In this document: positions 1 through 8,819 of the stretch, one piece after another
Layout of the letters: each line of letters starts with the position of its first letter
Numbering within the stretch: position 1 is the first letter of the stretch
DNA from: Verrucomicrobiota bacterium
Lineage (GTDB): Bacteria > Verrucomicrobiota > Verrucomicrobiia > Opitutales > Opitutaceae
Length of the DNA stretch: 64,000 nucleotides
Direction of reading: 5' to 3'
Assembly: GCA_016235555.1 (NCBI GenBank)
Contig: JACRKC010000055.1
Coordinates: 1-64,000 of the forward strand
Notes under the pieces: generated by a model
Told to the model about the DNA's origin: nothing
Database searches by the model: none
What the model saw: the letters and a program-made list of their open reading frames with translations, nothing else
Program-made: the position numbers and the translations under genes

Positions 1-34
1 CTGCCCGCCGGTTCAAGACTTTCGCCCGATCCGT

Positions 35-60
35 CGGCGGGCAGGGACGCCCGCCGCTAC
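35..60 (-). repeat. REP-like hairpin with GTAG foot
   Basis: Read on the minus strand this is GTAG followed by a hairpin with arms CGGCGGGC and GCCCGCCG. A further copy of the CTGCCCGCCG arm lies at positions 1-10, so the element may extend beyond the left edge of the window. Confidence 0.55.
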
Positions 61-183
61 CACCGAGGCAGCGCGGATGAGCGCGTGCGTTGGGCAGGTT
101 TTTCGCCGTTTCCTACATCAGTTTGAGTCGCGCCCGCCGCACACCCGGATCTGCGCCGGTGCTGCCGCGAGGCGGCTGTTTCC

Positions 184-290
184 TACCAACGTCCCGTAGC
201 ATTCAGACTTTCCGCTGTCGGCCCGCCCGCCGGTCGGGCAGCCTGGCCACGGGCCGGGCCTACCGTCCAAAAAGCCAGGTGACGCTGGTA
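184..290. repeat. Paired REP palindrome, TACCAAC-ended family, copy 1
   Basis: The element is bounded by inverted TACCA(A/G)CGTC ends and has a GC-rich core built of CGGCCCGCC and GGCCGGGC blocks ending in CCTAC. Related copies with the same ends and core lie at 26992-27094 and 38286-38396. A copy with the same ends and a different core lies at 39710-39847. Confidence 0.7.
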
Positions 291-314
291 TTAGTCAACG
301 ATGAGCGCAAAGGC

Positions 315-337
315 GGGCTGGGGTGCGAATCCAGCCC
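315..337 (+). promoter_or_regulatory. Leader hairpin with GTGCGAATC loop
   Basis: A perfect 7-bp stem (GGGCTGG/CCAGCCC) closes the loop GGTGCGAAT 62 bases ahead of the receptor ATG. The string GTGCGAATC with a CC-GG flank matches the P4 hairpin loop of cobalamin riboswitches. The other conserved blocks of that riboswitch (the CCCGC-ACTG segment, GCCACTG and AGNCAGG-CCTGCC) are not visible. It may be a diverged leader element or chance similarity, so only the hairpin itself is certain. Confidence 0.3.
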
Positions 338-398
338 GGGACACATTTGCACCACCTGTGTGCGCCGGCCTGCCGCACCGTCAAAACCCTAACTCACC

Positions 399-3300
399 AT
401 GAAACCCTCGCCCTGTTCCCGCTTTGCGTTGTTCGCGCCTGCCTGCCTCCTGGCTTTTGTCACCCCGCTCGTTCACGCCCAGGTCGCACCGGCTCCCGCG
501 ATCGACGCCGCGACGCTGGCCAGATACGACACCAACAAGAACGGCCGGCTCGACCCGGACGAAATCGCCGCGATGGAGGCCGCGCAGAAATCCGCGGTCC
601 CGTCGGTGAAACCATCCGGCGATCAAGAGATCATCGCGCTTTCGCCGTTCGAGGTCGTCTCCGACAGCAAGGGCTACTTCCAGTCGAACACGATGTCCGG
701 CACCCGCCTGAATTCGAAGATCGAGGATCTCGGCCAGTCGATCACCGTGATGACCAAGGAGCAGATGGCCGACTTCGCGATGCTCGATATCAACGATATC
801 TTCGACCACATGGCGAGCACCGAGGGCATCAACTCCTACTCCGAGTTCGTCACCGACCGCACCGGCGCCGTGGTCGACAACGTCAGCCTCAGCCCGAACA
901 CCGCGAACCGCGTGCGCGGCATCGGCAACGCCAACATCGCGTTCAACAATATCCACACGACGGGCCGCGTGCCGTTGGACCCCCTCTGGCTGGATTCGGT
1001 TGAACTGAGCCGTGGACCGAACGCCAACATCTTCGGCCTCGGCAACGCTTCCGGCACGGTCAACCAAACGCCCGCCACAGCGAATCTCAGCCGGAATTTC
1101 ACCAAGGTGGATTTGCGGGCCGACAGCTACGAGGGCTGGCGTGTCTCCCTCGACGTCAACCGCAAGCTGTCGGACAAGCTGGCTTTCCGCGCGAGCTACG
1201 CCAACCAGCACACCGGCTTCGTTCGCAAACCATCCGGCGAAGACGCCCGCCGCCTCAGCGCGCAGCTGAAGGCCCGTCCCTTCAAGAACACCACGATCGC
1301 CCTCTCCTGGTATAACTACAAGAACGCGGCCGTGCGGCCGAACTTCACGACTCCGCGCGACTACTACACGGATTGGATCAAGGCGGGGAAGCCGGGTTGG
1401 AATGCCGTCACCAACTTGGTCACCATGGCCGATGGCCGGGTCTACGGTAACGGCAACGTCCTCGGCTCGACCACGCCCTATACGGCCGCGCCTAACTTCA
1501 CGAACGTGCCTGGCGTGCCCGTCACTTTTGTTTTCGGCGGCTCGGAAAGTCGCTCGCCCTTCCAGATCGGTGGCGCGGGCCAGACACCCTACTGGGCCAT
1601 GCCGCGCTACACTTCAATCACGGGCGCCAACGGTGCTCTGGGCACCACCGATCCCTTCGGCGCCACGGCCTCGGGCGTCGGCCTTTTGACCGCGGGCCCC
1701 GCGGAAACCTACACCTCCGCGCAACAGCCGCTCTACAATTCAGTGGCCCGACCCATTTTTGACCAATCCATCTACGACTGGACCAGCATCAATCTCACCA
1801 ACGGCAAGGCGTGGGACAACAACAACACCTACATGGTCCAGCTGGACCAACTGATCCTCAACACCTCCAAGCAGACGTTGGCGGCCCAGGTCACCTTCAT
1901 GCGGGAGGATGCCAAGCGCCTCGAAAATCTGCCCATGGGCCCCGCGAGCGTGAACAGCAACATCGGCCAGCTTCAGCCGGACGTGAACATGGTTTACTTG
2001 GACGGCACCCCCAACCCCTACTTCGGCCGTCCCTACTTGCGCAGCAGCGAACCTTTCTTCCGCAACAAACCCCAGCTGTGGGAAACCACCCGTGCGCAAG
2101 CCGTGTATCGGATCGATTTCTCCCGGGACGAGGGTCTGACCAAGTGGCTCGGCACCCAACAGGTCCTCGGCTACTATGAATACAAGGACCAGAAGAACTT
2201 CACCTGGACCTATCGGCATACCGCACTCGGCAAGGACAAGGCGTGGGAGCAAAAATACGCCAACACGCTGCTGGCGCTCCAGACGGTGACCAACACCGAC
2301 CCTCGTTATCTGATCAACGGCGCCACCATCACCCCCAGCAACTACACCCGGCTCAACGAGCAATACTATGTCGGCAACACCCCCGGCGGCGGCATCCAGT
2401 ATGCCCCGGCCAACTTCCCGGAAGGGGCCAGTGTCGCCTATGTCTGGGGCCCGAACGCAGCCTCGATGAACAAGGATGTTTCTCCCGTCGGCTTCACGCC
2501 GGGTCAGGGCGGCGGTCTCAACAACCTCAACGAAGTCGTCAAGACCCCGGGCGGCGTCATTCAGAGCACCTTCCTCGGTGGCCGCTTGGTCGGCACGTTT
2601 GGCCTGCGCCAGGACAAAGTGTATGACCGCAACGCCCCGTTCGCCACGATGACCGCGGATCTCCGCGACTACGACTTTGGCGCCTCCAAGCGCTGGGTGG
2701 GCCCCTGGCGTCCAGCCCAAGGCAAGACCAAGACCGCCTCGATGGTCGCCCGTCCGTTTCTCGACATGAAGGCCCTCCGCTCCAGCATCAACGGCAGCAG
2801 CGGCGTCGGCCGGTTTCTCGCCGAGGCGGTCAACGGACTCAGCCTCACCTACAACAAATCGGACAACTTCATCGCGCAGGGCCCCGCCTATGACCTGATG
2901 CTCAACCAGCTGCCGAACCAAAGCGGCACGAGCAAGGACCTCGGGTTGTGGCTCACGCTGCTCGATGGCCGCCTGTCCATCCGCTACACCAACTTTGTCA
3001 CCGCGCAGAAAGATCTTCGCAATGGCGACATCAGCACGATGGCCCAGCGCCTCCTGCGGTATGAGGGATTCATCGCGACCGATTCCTACAACCTGCGGAC
3101 GCAAACCACCGCCTGGATGAACGGACTCGCCACCGGCGGCACCGCCACCAACGCGCAGATTGCCGCCGCGATCAAGATGCCCCTCGAGCAATACAACGGC
3201 CTGGCCGCCATCGCCGCCAACAACACCTATGCCACGGTGCAGGACGCGGAGTCGAAGGGCCACGAGTTGGAAATCAACCTCAACCCCACCCGCAATTGGA

Positions 3301-4073
3301 CCATCAGTGCGTCGGTCACCAAGACACAGGCGATCACCACGGCGGCCGGCTCCGCGGTGGACGACTACATCGCCGCGCGCATGCCCATCTGGACCACGCT
3401 CGAGGACCCGCGCTACACCAATACCACGCAAACCCTCGGCGGTGTGACCACGCCGTTGGCGACCCTCCCGGCGACGCCCCTTCCGACCGGCGCCACCGGC
3501 CACCTGCTCTGGTGGAATATCGTCGGCGCTCCCTTCACCACGCTGTCCGGCTACAACGGCACCCAGTCGCCCTCGATCAACTTCGCCGGCAATGTCGATG
3601 CGCCCATGGCGGTGTTCCGCGCCCAGATCGGCCGTCCCCGCCCGCAGATCCGCGAATACTCGGCCAAGTTCAGCACCCGGTATAATCTCTCCGGCCTCTT
3701 CTCCGAAAACCGGATCCTCAAGAACGTGACCGTCGGTGGTTCGCTGCGCTACGCCAGCAAGGGGGCCATCGGTTTCTACGGCAAAGGGTATGCTCCGGGC
3801 GTGGACCTGACCCTCGCGGCGAATCGGATTCTGGCGCTCGATCCGAACCGGCCGATCTACTCGGGGTCCGAAGCCAACGTCGACATGTTCCTCACCTATC
3901 GGACGAAGTTGTTCGCGGACAAGGTTCGCGCGAACTTCCAACTCAACGTGCGAAATGTGCAGGAAGACGGCGGCCGATTGCTGAAGACCTCCGCGTTCTT
4001 CGACGGCCGGGCCTCCACCTATCGCATCATCGACCCGCGACAGTTCATTCTCTCAGCGTCGTTCGACCTCTAG
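399..4073 (+). CDS. TonB-dependent outer-membrane receptor with N-terminal EF-hand
   Basis: This 1,224-residue protein should be an outer-membrane active transporter for large substrates, here probably pectin-derived oligosaccharides given the neighbours. A Sec signal peptide covers about residues 1-27. Residues 44-55 (DTNKNGRLDPDE) form a complete EF-hand calcium loop with acidic or Asn ligands at 1, 3, 5, 9 and 12. 'LSPFEV' at 81-86 and 'SGTRLNSKIEDLGQSI' at 100-115 mark the pre-plug and plug start seen in verrucomicrobial receptors. The plug runs to about 225 and a long 22-strand-type barrel ends in 'SASFDL'. The length exceeds that of typical siderophore receptors and fits the SusC-like polymer-uptake class, but no SusD partner is nearby. 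ExbB/ExbD/TonB genes at 61-63 kb could energise it. The ATG at 399 is chosen for the signal peptide. The substrate is inferred from context only. Confidence 0.88.
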   Translation: MKPSPCSRFALFAPACLLAFVTPLVHAQVAPAPAIDAATLARYDTNKNGRLDPDEIAAMEAAQKSAVPSVKPSGDQEIIALSPFEVVSDSKGYFQSNTMSGTRLNSKIEDLGQSITVMTKEQMADFAMLDINDIFDHMASTEGINSYSEFVTDRTGAVVDNVSLSPNTANRVRGIGNANIAFNNIHTTGRVPLDPLWLDSVELSRGPNANIFGLGNASGTVNQTPATANLSRNFTKVDLRADSYEGWRVSLDVNRKLSDKLAFRASYANQHTGFVRKPSGEDARRLSAQLKARPFKNTTIALSWYNYKNAAVRPNFTTPRDYYTDWIKAGKPGWNAVTNLVTMADGRVYGNGNVLGSTTPYTAAPNFTNVPGVPVTFVFGGSESRSPFQIGGAGQTPYWAMPRYTSITGANGALGTTDPFGATASGVGLLTAGPAETYTSAQQPLYNSVARPIFDQSIYDWTSINLTNGKAWDNNNTYMVQLDQLILNTSKQTLAAQVTFMREDAKRLENLPMGPASVNSNIGQLQPDVNMVYLDGTPNPYFGRPYLRSSEPFFRNKPQLWETTRAQAVYRIDFSRDEGLTKWLGTQQVLGYYEYKDQKNFTWTYRHTALGKDKAWEQKYANTLLALQTVTNTDPRYLINGATITPSNYTRLNEQYYVGNTPGGGIQYAPANFPEGASVAYVWGPNAASMNKDVSPVGFTPGQGGGLNNLNEVVKTPGGVIQSTFLGGRLVGTFGLRQDKVYDRNAPFATMTADLRDYDFGASKRWVGPWRPAQGKTKTASMVARPFLDMKALRSSINGSSGVGRFLAEAVNGLSLTYNKSDNFIAQGPAYDLMLNQLPNQSGTSKDLGLWLTLLDGRLSIRYTNFVTAQKDLRNGDISTMAQRLLRYEGFIATDSYNLRTQTTAWMNGLATGGTATNAQIAAAIKMPLEQYNGLAAIAANNTYATVQDAESKGHELEINLNPTRNWTISASVTKTQAITTAAGSAVDDYIAARMPIWTTLEDPRYTNTTQTLGGVTTPLATLPATPLPTGATGHLLWWNIVGAPFTTLSGYNGTQSPSINFAGNVDAPMAVFRAQIGRPRPQIREYSAKFSTRYNLSGLFSENRILKNVTVGGSLRYASKGAIGFYGKGYAPGVDLTLAANRILALDPNRPIYSGSEANVDMFLTYRTKLFADKVRANFQLNVRNVQEDGGRLLKTSAFFDGRASTYRIIDPRQFILSASFDL

Positions 4074-4117
4074 AGACTGTCATGCGCTTTCGTCCCACAA
4101 GACGCATGGGCTCCGAG

Positions 4118-4186
4118 GTAGGGCAGGTCTGTGACCGGCCCTTTCGCGCGGTGCGTGTTCGCTGGGCCGGTCACAGACCTGCCCTA
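4118..4186. repeat. Long perfect inverted repeat (GTAG...CTAC)
   Basis: Perfect 24-bp arms, starting GTAGGGCAGG and ending CCTGCCCTAC, surround a spacer of about 20 bases. This is the paired, head-to-head REP arrangement called a BIME, with a GTAG foot at each outer end. Confidence 0.75.
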
Positions 4187-4259
4187 CTCCCCGCCGCTGC
4201 TCCGCGCCAAGTTCATGACAGCCTCCCGGGCGGAGTCGCCTGACCCCGCCTCCCGGTGA

Positions 4260-4281
4260 GCGGGCACGTCCCCGTGCCCGC
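4260..4281. repeat. REP-like hairpin GCGGGCACG-tccc-CGTGCCCGC
   Basis: A perfect 9-bp stem with a TCCC loop. A second, diverged copy of the same hairpin lies at about 60480-60505 behind the pyruvate dehydrogenase genes. Confidence 0.6.
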
Positions 4282-4319
4282 ATTCCTCATCTCCTTCCTT
4301 TAGTTTCCGAATTCAGCCT

Positions 4320-4398
4320 GTAGGGCCGCCGCTTGCCGGCGCGCCGTCGCGGCTCCACGACCGCCGCGTGACGGCCCGGTGGCGAGCGTCGGCGCTAC
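4320..4398. repeat. Imperfect REP pair (GTAG...CTAC)
   Basis: The element starts GTAGGGCCGCCGC and ends TCGGCGCTAC, with several short GC palindromes between. The arms are less perfect than in the element at 4118-4186. It ends 21 bases before the permease start, so it may lie in the transcribed leader. Confidence 0.5.
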
Positions 4399-4419
4399 GG
4401 TCTCAGCGCACCATACCAG

Positions 4420-5808
4420 ATGGCGTCTCAAGCTCCCTCTTCCACCTCCTCGCCCACCTCACCCGGCGGCCATCTGCGCTGGGTCGTCTGCGGCCTGCTC
4501 TTCTTTTCCGTCGCGGTCAATTACCTCGACCGCCTCGTCCTCGCGATTCTCAAGAAAGACTTGTGCCGCGAACTCGGCTGGAGCGACTCCGACTACGGCT
4601 GGATCACCGCGGCGTTTTCGTTCGCGTATGCGTTCGGCTATCTTTTCGGCGGCCGCCTCATGGATCGCTGGGGTGTGAAACGCGGCCTGCCGATCTTCGT
4701 GCTGCTGTGGAGCTGCGCCGCGACCGCCCACGGCCTGTGCGGACTCATCGACGTGAAGCAGCAGTTCGCGATGAGTTACCCGTGGTTCTCGTGGGCCGAG
4801 AAAGGATTCGTCGTGGCGACGCTCACGCTGCCGATGACCGCCGCCGGCTTCATGCTCGCCCGCATCGCGCTCGGTCTCACCGAGGGCGGTAATTTTCCCG
4901 GCGCCATCAAGGCGGTCGCCGAATGGTATCCCGCGAAGGAACGCGCGCTCGCCACCGGCCTCTTCAACGCCGGCACCAACGTCGGCGCCATCATCTGCCC
5001 GATCGGCGTGCCGTGGCTCTACTCGCATCTCGGCTGGCAATCCACGTTCTACCTCACCGGCGCCACCGGCTTCATCTGGGTCGCGGTGTGGTGGTTCGTC
5101 TACGAATCGCCCGAAAAACACCCGCGCCTCTCCGCCGCCGAACTCGCCTACATCAAGCAGGGCCAACCCGCCCCCGAAGCCAAACCGATCAAGGTCCCCT
5201 GGCTCCATCTGCTGCGCTACCGCGCCGTCTGGGCCTACGTGATCGCCAGCATCCTCGCCGGGCCAGCGTGGGGTTTCTATCAGTTCTTCGTGCCGGATTT
5301 CCTCGGCAAACGCTTCGGCCTGACCACGCAGACCGTCGGTTGGTGGACCGGCGCATTTTTCGCCCTCGCCGCCATCGGCGGAGTGGCGGGCGGTTGGCTG
5401 GCCGGCCGCCTCATCGGTCGCGGCTGGAGCATCAACTCCGCCCGCAAAATCTCGCTGCTCGCGTGCGCGCTCGCGGTCGTGCCCGTGTTCCTCGCGCCGT
5501 TCGCGCCCACCGTCTGGCTCGCCGTCGTGATCGTCGGACTCGCCGGCTCCGCCCACCAAGGCTGGTCGGCCAACCTCTTCAGCGTTGTCTCCGACACGAT
5601 GCCCAAGGAGGCAATCAGCTCCGTCGTCGGCCTCGGCGGCTTCGTCGCGTATTTCACCGGCGGCTTCGTGAACGGATTCACCGGCATGATCCTCCAGAAA
5701 ACCGGCAGCTACGTGCCGGTCTTCGCCTACTTCTCCGGCATGTATTTGCTCTCGCTGCTCGCCATCCAGCTGCTCGTGCCGCGCCTCGAGCCCGAACGCC
5801 AAGCCTGA
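4420..5808 (+). CDS. exuT: MFS hexuronate transporter, ExuT-like
   Basis: This 462-residue protein is a major facilitator superfamily permease of the anion:cation symporter group, which imports hexuronates and related sugar acids across the inner membrane. 'NYLDR' at 34-38 in TM1 and the loop 2-3 signature 'GGRLMDRWGVKRGL' at 77-90 are typical. About 12 hydrophobic helices can be counted. 'LTEGGNFPGAIKAVAEW' in the TM4-TM5 region matches the galacturonate/glucuronate transporters. It lies 39 bases ahead of the GH43 gene and upstream of kduI/kduD, so import of (unsaturated) galacturonate is the likely job. The ATG at 4420 has no Shine-Dalgarno sequence. The precise substrate cannot be read from the sequence. 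Confidence 0.85.
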   Translation: MASQAPSSTSSPTSPGGHLRWVVCGLLFFSVAVNYLDRLVLAILKKDLCRELGWSDSDYGWITAAFSFAYAFGYLFGGRLMDRWGVKRGLPIFVLLWSCAATAHGLCGLIDVKQQFAMSYPWFSWAEKGFVVATLTLPMTAAGFMLARIALGLTEGGNFPGAIKAVAEWYPAKERALATGLFNAGTNVGAIICPIGVPWLYSHLGWQSTFYLTGATGFIWVAVWWFVYESPEKHPRLSAAELAYIKQGQPAPEAKPIKVPWLHLLRYRAVWAYVIASILAGPAWGFYQFFVPDFLGKRFGLTTQTVGWWTGAFFALAAIGGVAGGWLAGRLIGRGWSINSARKISLLACALAVVPVFLAPFAPTVWLAVVIVGLAGSAHQGWSANLFSVVSDTMPKEAISSVVGLGGFVAYFTGGFVNGFTGMILQKTGSYVPVFAYFSGMYLLSLLAIQLLVPRLEPERQA

Positions 5809-5847
5809 CCACCGCGCCGCCGCGTCCGCCTCGCTTGGCTCACTCTC

Positions 5848-7434
5848 GTGTCCTCCTCCTCCGCCTCCGCTCCGTGGCTCCCTGATCTCGGCGACGGCCG
5901 TTATCAAAACCCGGTTCTCTTCGCCGACTATTCCGATCCCGACGCCATCCGCGTCGGAGACGACTACTGGCTCACCTCGTCGAGCTTCAACCACGTCCCG
6001 GGCCTGCCGATCCTCCACTCGCGCGACCTCGTCAACTGGAGTCTCGTCAACCACGCGCTCCCCACGCTCGTCCCGCGCGATCACTTCGCCACTCCGCGTC
6101 ACGGCGCCGGCGTCTGGGCGCCCTCGATTCGCCACCACGCGGGCAAATTCTGGATCTACTATCCCGATCCCGATTTCGGCCTCTACGTCGTCACCGCCAC
6201 CGATCCGCGCGGCGCGTGGAGTGAGCCGGTGCTCGTAAAAGCCGGCCGCGGCCTGATCGATCCGTGCCCGCTCTGGGATGACGACGGCCGCGTCTGGCTC
6301 GTCCACGCCTGGGCTCGGAGCCGCTCGGGCAAAAACAACATCGTCCAACTCAACGAACTCTCCGCCGATGGCATGCGCGTGCTCGACGGCGAGGGCGTCG
6401 CGATCATCGACGAAAATCACTCCTCGCGCGGCTTCCACACGCTCGAAGGCCCCAAGCTCTACAAGCGCGGCGACACCTACTGGATCTTCGCCCCCGTCGA
6501 CGGCGTCGCCACCGGCTCGCAGGCCGTCTATCGCTCCCCAAACCTCCGCGGCCCCTGGGAAGCGCGCATCGTTCTCGCGCAAGGCACCACCGCCATCAAC
6601 GGCCCCCACCAAGGCGCGTGCGTCGATACGCCGGCCGGCGAACACTGGTTCCTCCATTTTCAGGACCGCGGCCCCTTTGGCCGCATCGTCCATCTCCAGC
6701 CGATGTCCTGGCACGCCGACGGCTGGCCCCGCATGGGCAACGCGAGCGGCGAACCCGTCCTGACCCACGCCACACCGAAGGTAGGGACGGCTCTCCGAGC
6801 CGTCCTGAGTGCCAGCCCCCGCCTCGCCCCCGCCACCTCCGACGAATTCGATTCCCCCGCCCTCGGCCGCCAATGGCAATGGCAGGCCAACCCGCGCCCG
6901 GACTTCTTCTCGCTCGCCGCCCGCCCCGGTTACTTGCGCCTGCCATGCCACCCGCGCCCGGCGTCCGGCTCGCTCTACGACACGCCGCACCTCCTGCTCC
7001 AAAAATTTCCCGCGCCCGCGTTCACCGCGACCACCCTGCTCGACGCAGCCGGCTTGTCCGCCGAAGCCTCGGCGCAGGCGGGCCTGATGATCTTCGGCTA
7101 CAGCTACGCGTGGCTCGGCCTGCGCCAGACCGTCGCCGGCCCCACGCTCGTCCAAGTCACTCACGCCGACGCCCACCAAGCCGGCACCGCTCACGACGTC
7201 GCGGCCGTCCCCGTTTCCTCCCCCCGCGTCTGGTTGCGCGCCACCGTCAGCGTCGGCGCCGCGTGCCTGTTTGCCTACAGCCTCGACGGCGAGACCTTCG
7301 TCGCCATCGGCGACGCCTTCCAGGCGACCGTCGCCAAATGGGTCGGCGCCAAAATCGGCCTGTTCGCTTCGTCCGCCACTGCGTCTCCGTCGTCCGGCCA
7401 CGCCGATTTCGATTTCTTCCGCCTCACCTCCTGA
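5848..7434 (+). CDS. Glycoside hydrolase family 43 enzyme with C-terminal beta-sandwich
   Basis: This 528-residue protein combines a five-bladed propeller GH43 domain (about 18-310) with a C-terminal beta-sandwich (about 335-528), the layout of beta-xylosidase/arabinosidase-type members. The expected catalytic residues are present: base D30 in 'YSDPDA', pKa-modulating D138 in 'GLIDPCPLW' and acid E200 in 'TLEGPKL'. There is no signal peptide, so it probably acts in the cytoplasm on imported oligosaccharides, perhaps removing pentose or galactose side chains of pectin. The GTG at 5848 is chosen because homology begins soon after it. The interdomain linker (about residues 311-325) carries an in-frame REP hairpin. 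The specificity (xylose, arabinose or galactose) is not readable. Confidence 0.85.
   Translation: MSSSSASAPWLPDLGDGRYQNPVLFADYSDPDAIRVGDDYWLTSSSFNHVPGLPILHSRDLVNWSLVNHALPTLVPRDHFATPRHGAGVWAPSIRHHAGKFWIYYPDPDFGLYVVTATDPRGAWSEPVLVKAGRGLIDPCPLWDDDGRVWLVHAWARSRSGKNNIVQLNELSADGMRVLDGEGVAIIDENHSSRGFHTLEGPKLYKRGDTYWIFAPVDGVATGSQAVYRSPNLRGPWEARIVLAQGTTAINGPHQGACVDTPAGEHWFLHFQDRGPFGRIVHLQPMSWHADGWPRMGNASGEPVLTHATPKVGTALRAVLSASPRLAPATSDEFDSPALGRQWQWQANPRPDFFSLAARPGYLRLPCHPRPASGSLYDTPHLLLQKFPAPAFTATTLLDAAGLSAEASAQAGLMIFGYSYAWLGLRQTVAGPTLVQVTHADAHQAGTAHDVAAVPVSSPRVWLRATVSVGAACLFAYSLDGETFVAIGDAFQATVAKWVGAKIGLFASSATASPSSGHADFDFFRLTS
6781..6805 (+). repeat. In-frame REP hairpin inside the GH43 linker
   Basis: GTAG is followed by the stem GGACGGCTC-tcc-GAGCCGTCC and is translated in frame as VGTALRAVL, exactly between the propeller and the beta-sandwich. 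It has the same architecture as the intergenic REP elements in this window. Confidence 0.7.
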
Positions 7435-7494
7435 CCGGTTTTTTTCCGTGTTCATCCGGGTCCATCCGTGGTTGGTTTTGGCCTCTTTCACGCC

Positions 7495-8718
7495 ATGAAA
7501 CTCCGCCACGCTCTCCTGTCGCTGCTCGCCGCCCCGCTGGCCCTCGCCGCCGACAAACTCGTGATCACCGTCACGCACGATCTCGCGATCGCGCGCCCCG
7601 CCGAGACAATCACGATCCCTTGGTCCGACGTGAACCACGCGCTCCCCGGCGCACTCCTCCAGCGCATCGCCGTGAAAAACGCGAAGGGCGCCATCCTCCC
7701 CTACCAGGTCACCAACGTCCTCCCCCAGGCCAAGGATCCGCAGGGCAAGGGCGTCGCTTACGGCGAACTGATTTTCCAGCACGACTTCGCCGCCGGCGAA
7801 AAGTCCGCCACGTTCACCGTCGAAAAAATCGACACGGTCGCGCCCGTGTTTCCCACCAAGGCATTCGCCCGCTACGTGCCCGAGCGTCTCGACGACTTCG
7901 CCTGGGAAAACGACAAGATCGGCCACCGCACCTACGGCCCCGCGCTCGCCGCTCCCGACGAGCCGAAGACCGGCAAGGAAGTCCTCGTCACCAGCGGCCT
8001 CGATGTCTGGTGCAAACGCGTCAGCTACCCGATCGTCGACCGCTGGTATAACAAGGGCCACGATCACTACCACAAGGACGAGGGCGAAGGCATGGACATG
8101 TATCAGGTCGGTCCGTCACGCGGCTGCGGCGGCACCGGCATCTGGGACGGCGCGAAACTCTCCGTCGGCCGTAATTACAAGACCTGGAAAGTCATCACCA
8201 ACGGCCCCGTCCGCGCCGTGTTCGAGCTCACCTACGAACCGTGGGACGCCGGCAACGGCGTGAAAGTCGCCGAAGTAAAGCGCTTCACCGTCGATGCCGG
8301 CCACAACCTCGACCAGATGGACAGCACCTTCACCGTCACCGCGGGGACCGCCAGCGAACTCACCGTCGGCATCGGTCTGAACAAAACTCCCGGTGACAAA
8401 AACCAGGACGCCAAGGTCGAGCTGACCTCGACCGCCGCCCAAGCCTCGCTCGCCCAGTGGGTCCTCCAGAAAACCAACGGCCAGCTCGGCACCGCCGTGA
8501 TCGTCGCAGCCGACGCGTTCAAAGGCTTCGCCGCCGACGACCGCAACGACCTCGTCCTCGCGAAAGCCACCCCCGGCAAACCGCTGCGCTACTACGTCGG
8601 CGCCGGCTGGAGCAAAGCCGGCGAGTTCACCACCAAGGAAGCGTGGAACGCCTACATCGCCACCTGCGCCGCCCGCGCGAAATCGCCGGTGAAAGTGACT
8701 CTATCGTCGCAAAAATAA
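7495..8718 (+). CDS. Secreted DUF4861-family protein
   Basis: This 407-residue protein has a clear signal peptide (MKLRHALLSLLAAPLALA) and reads as a DUF4861 protein, a beta-sandwich family often encoded beside pectin-degradation genes. Recognisable conserved stretches include 'DRWYNKGHDHYHKDEGEG' and 'GPSRGCGGTGIWDG'. The molecular activity is not established as far as I know; the His- and Asp-rich segment could bind metal or sugar. An upstream in-frame GTG at 7468 would add nine residues in front of the signal peptide and lies inside a repeat-like phrase, so the ATG at 7495 is preferred. It probably acts in the periplasm on the same pectin fragments as its neighbours. Confidence 0.75.
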   Translation: MKLRHALLSLLAAPLALAADKLVITVTHDLAIARPAETITIPWSDVNHALPGALLQRIAVKNAKGAILPYQVTNVLPQAKDPQGKGVAYGELIFQHDFAAGEKSATFTVEKIDTVAPVFPTKAFARYVPERLDDFAWENDKIGHRTYGPALAAPDEPKTGKEVLVTSGLDVWCKRVSYPIVDRWYNKGHDHYHKDEGEGMDMYQVGPSRGCGGTGIWDGAKLSVGRNYKTWKVITNGPVRAVFELTYEPWDAGNGVKVAEVKRFTVDAGHNLDQMDSTFTVTAGTASELTVGIGLNKTPGDKNQDAKVELTSTAAQASLAQWVLQKTNGQLGTAVIVAADAFKGFAADDRNDLVLAKATPGKPLRYYVGAGWSKAGEFTTKEAWNAYIATCAARAKSPVKVTLSSQK

Positions 8719-8724
8719 TCCAGT

Positions 8725-8801
8725 GAACAAAAAGGCCGGGAAGAACGGGAAGCGCTTATTCCAGAGATTTTTTCTTTCCGACCTTCCCGACCTTCCTGTT
8801 C
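8725..8801. repeat. Purine/pyrimidine-rich inverted repeat
   Basis: A purine-rich left arm (phrases GCCGGGAAGAACGGGAAG) faces a pyrimidine-rich right arm (CTTCCCGACCTTCCTGTTC). It fills the gap between the DUF4861 gene and kduI and could fold as an intercistronic hairpin. Confidence 0.5.
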
Positions 8802-8819
8802 AAAACAAAAAATCCCTTC

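Larger units (their letters stand above)
1..398. other. Intergenic region ahead of the TonB receptor
   Basis: No convincing gene is visible; the short open frames here have no family features. The stretch holds one single REP-like hairpin near its left edge, one paired palindrome at 184-290, and a GC-rich leader (about 291-398) that should form the 5' untranslated region of the receptor. The leader contains two hairpins, one at 315-337 and a weaker one around 341-363. No Shine-Dalgarno sequence precedes the ATG at 399. Confidence 0.6.
4074..4419. other. Intergenic region filled with palindromes
   Basis: This 346-base gap between the receptor and the hexuronate permease has no credible open frame. 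It carries three separate REP-like elements of different sequence (4118-4186, 4260-4281, 4320-4398) that account for about half of it. No intrinsic terminator with a T-run was seen. Confidence 0.6.

Noticed and set aside
291-398. A full cobalamin riboswitch upstream of the receptor
   Set aside because: Only the P4-like hairpin is present. The remaining conserved boxes and the expected length of about 200 bases are missing, so I kept only the hairpin as a weak observation.
1740-3941. A minus-strand open frame of 733 codons opposite the TonB receptor
   Set aside because: It is an antisense shadow; the receptor frame is continuous, with signal peptide, plug and barrel features.
4459-8073. A minus-strand open frame of 1,204 codons across the permease and GH43 genes
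   Set aside because: It is an antisense shadow at high GC: low-complexity Glu/Gly/Arg composition and no family features, while both plus-strand genes have intact catalytic motifs.
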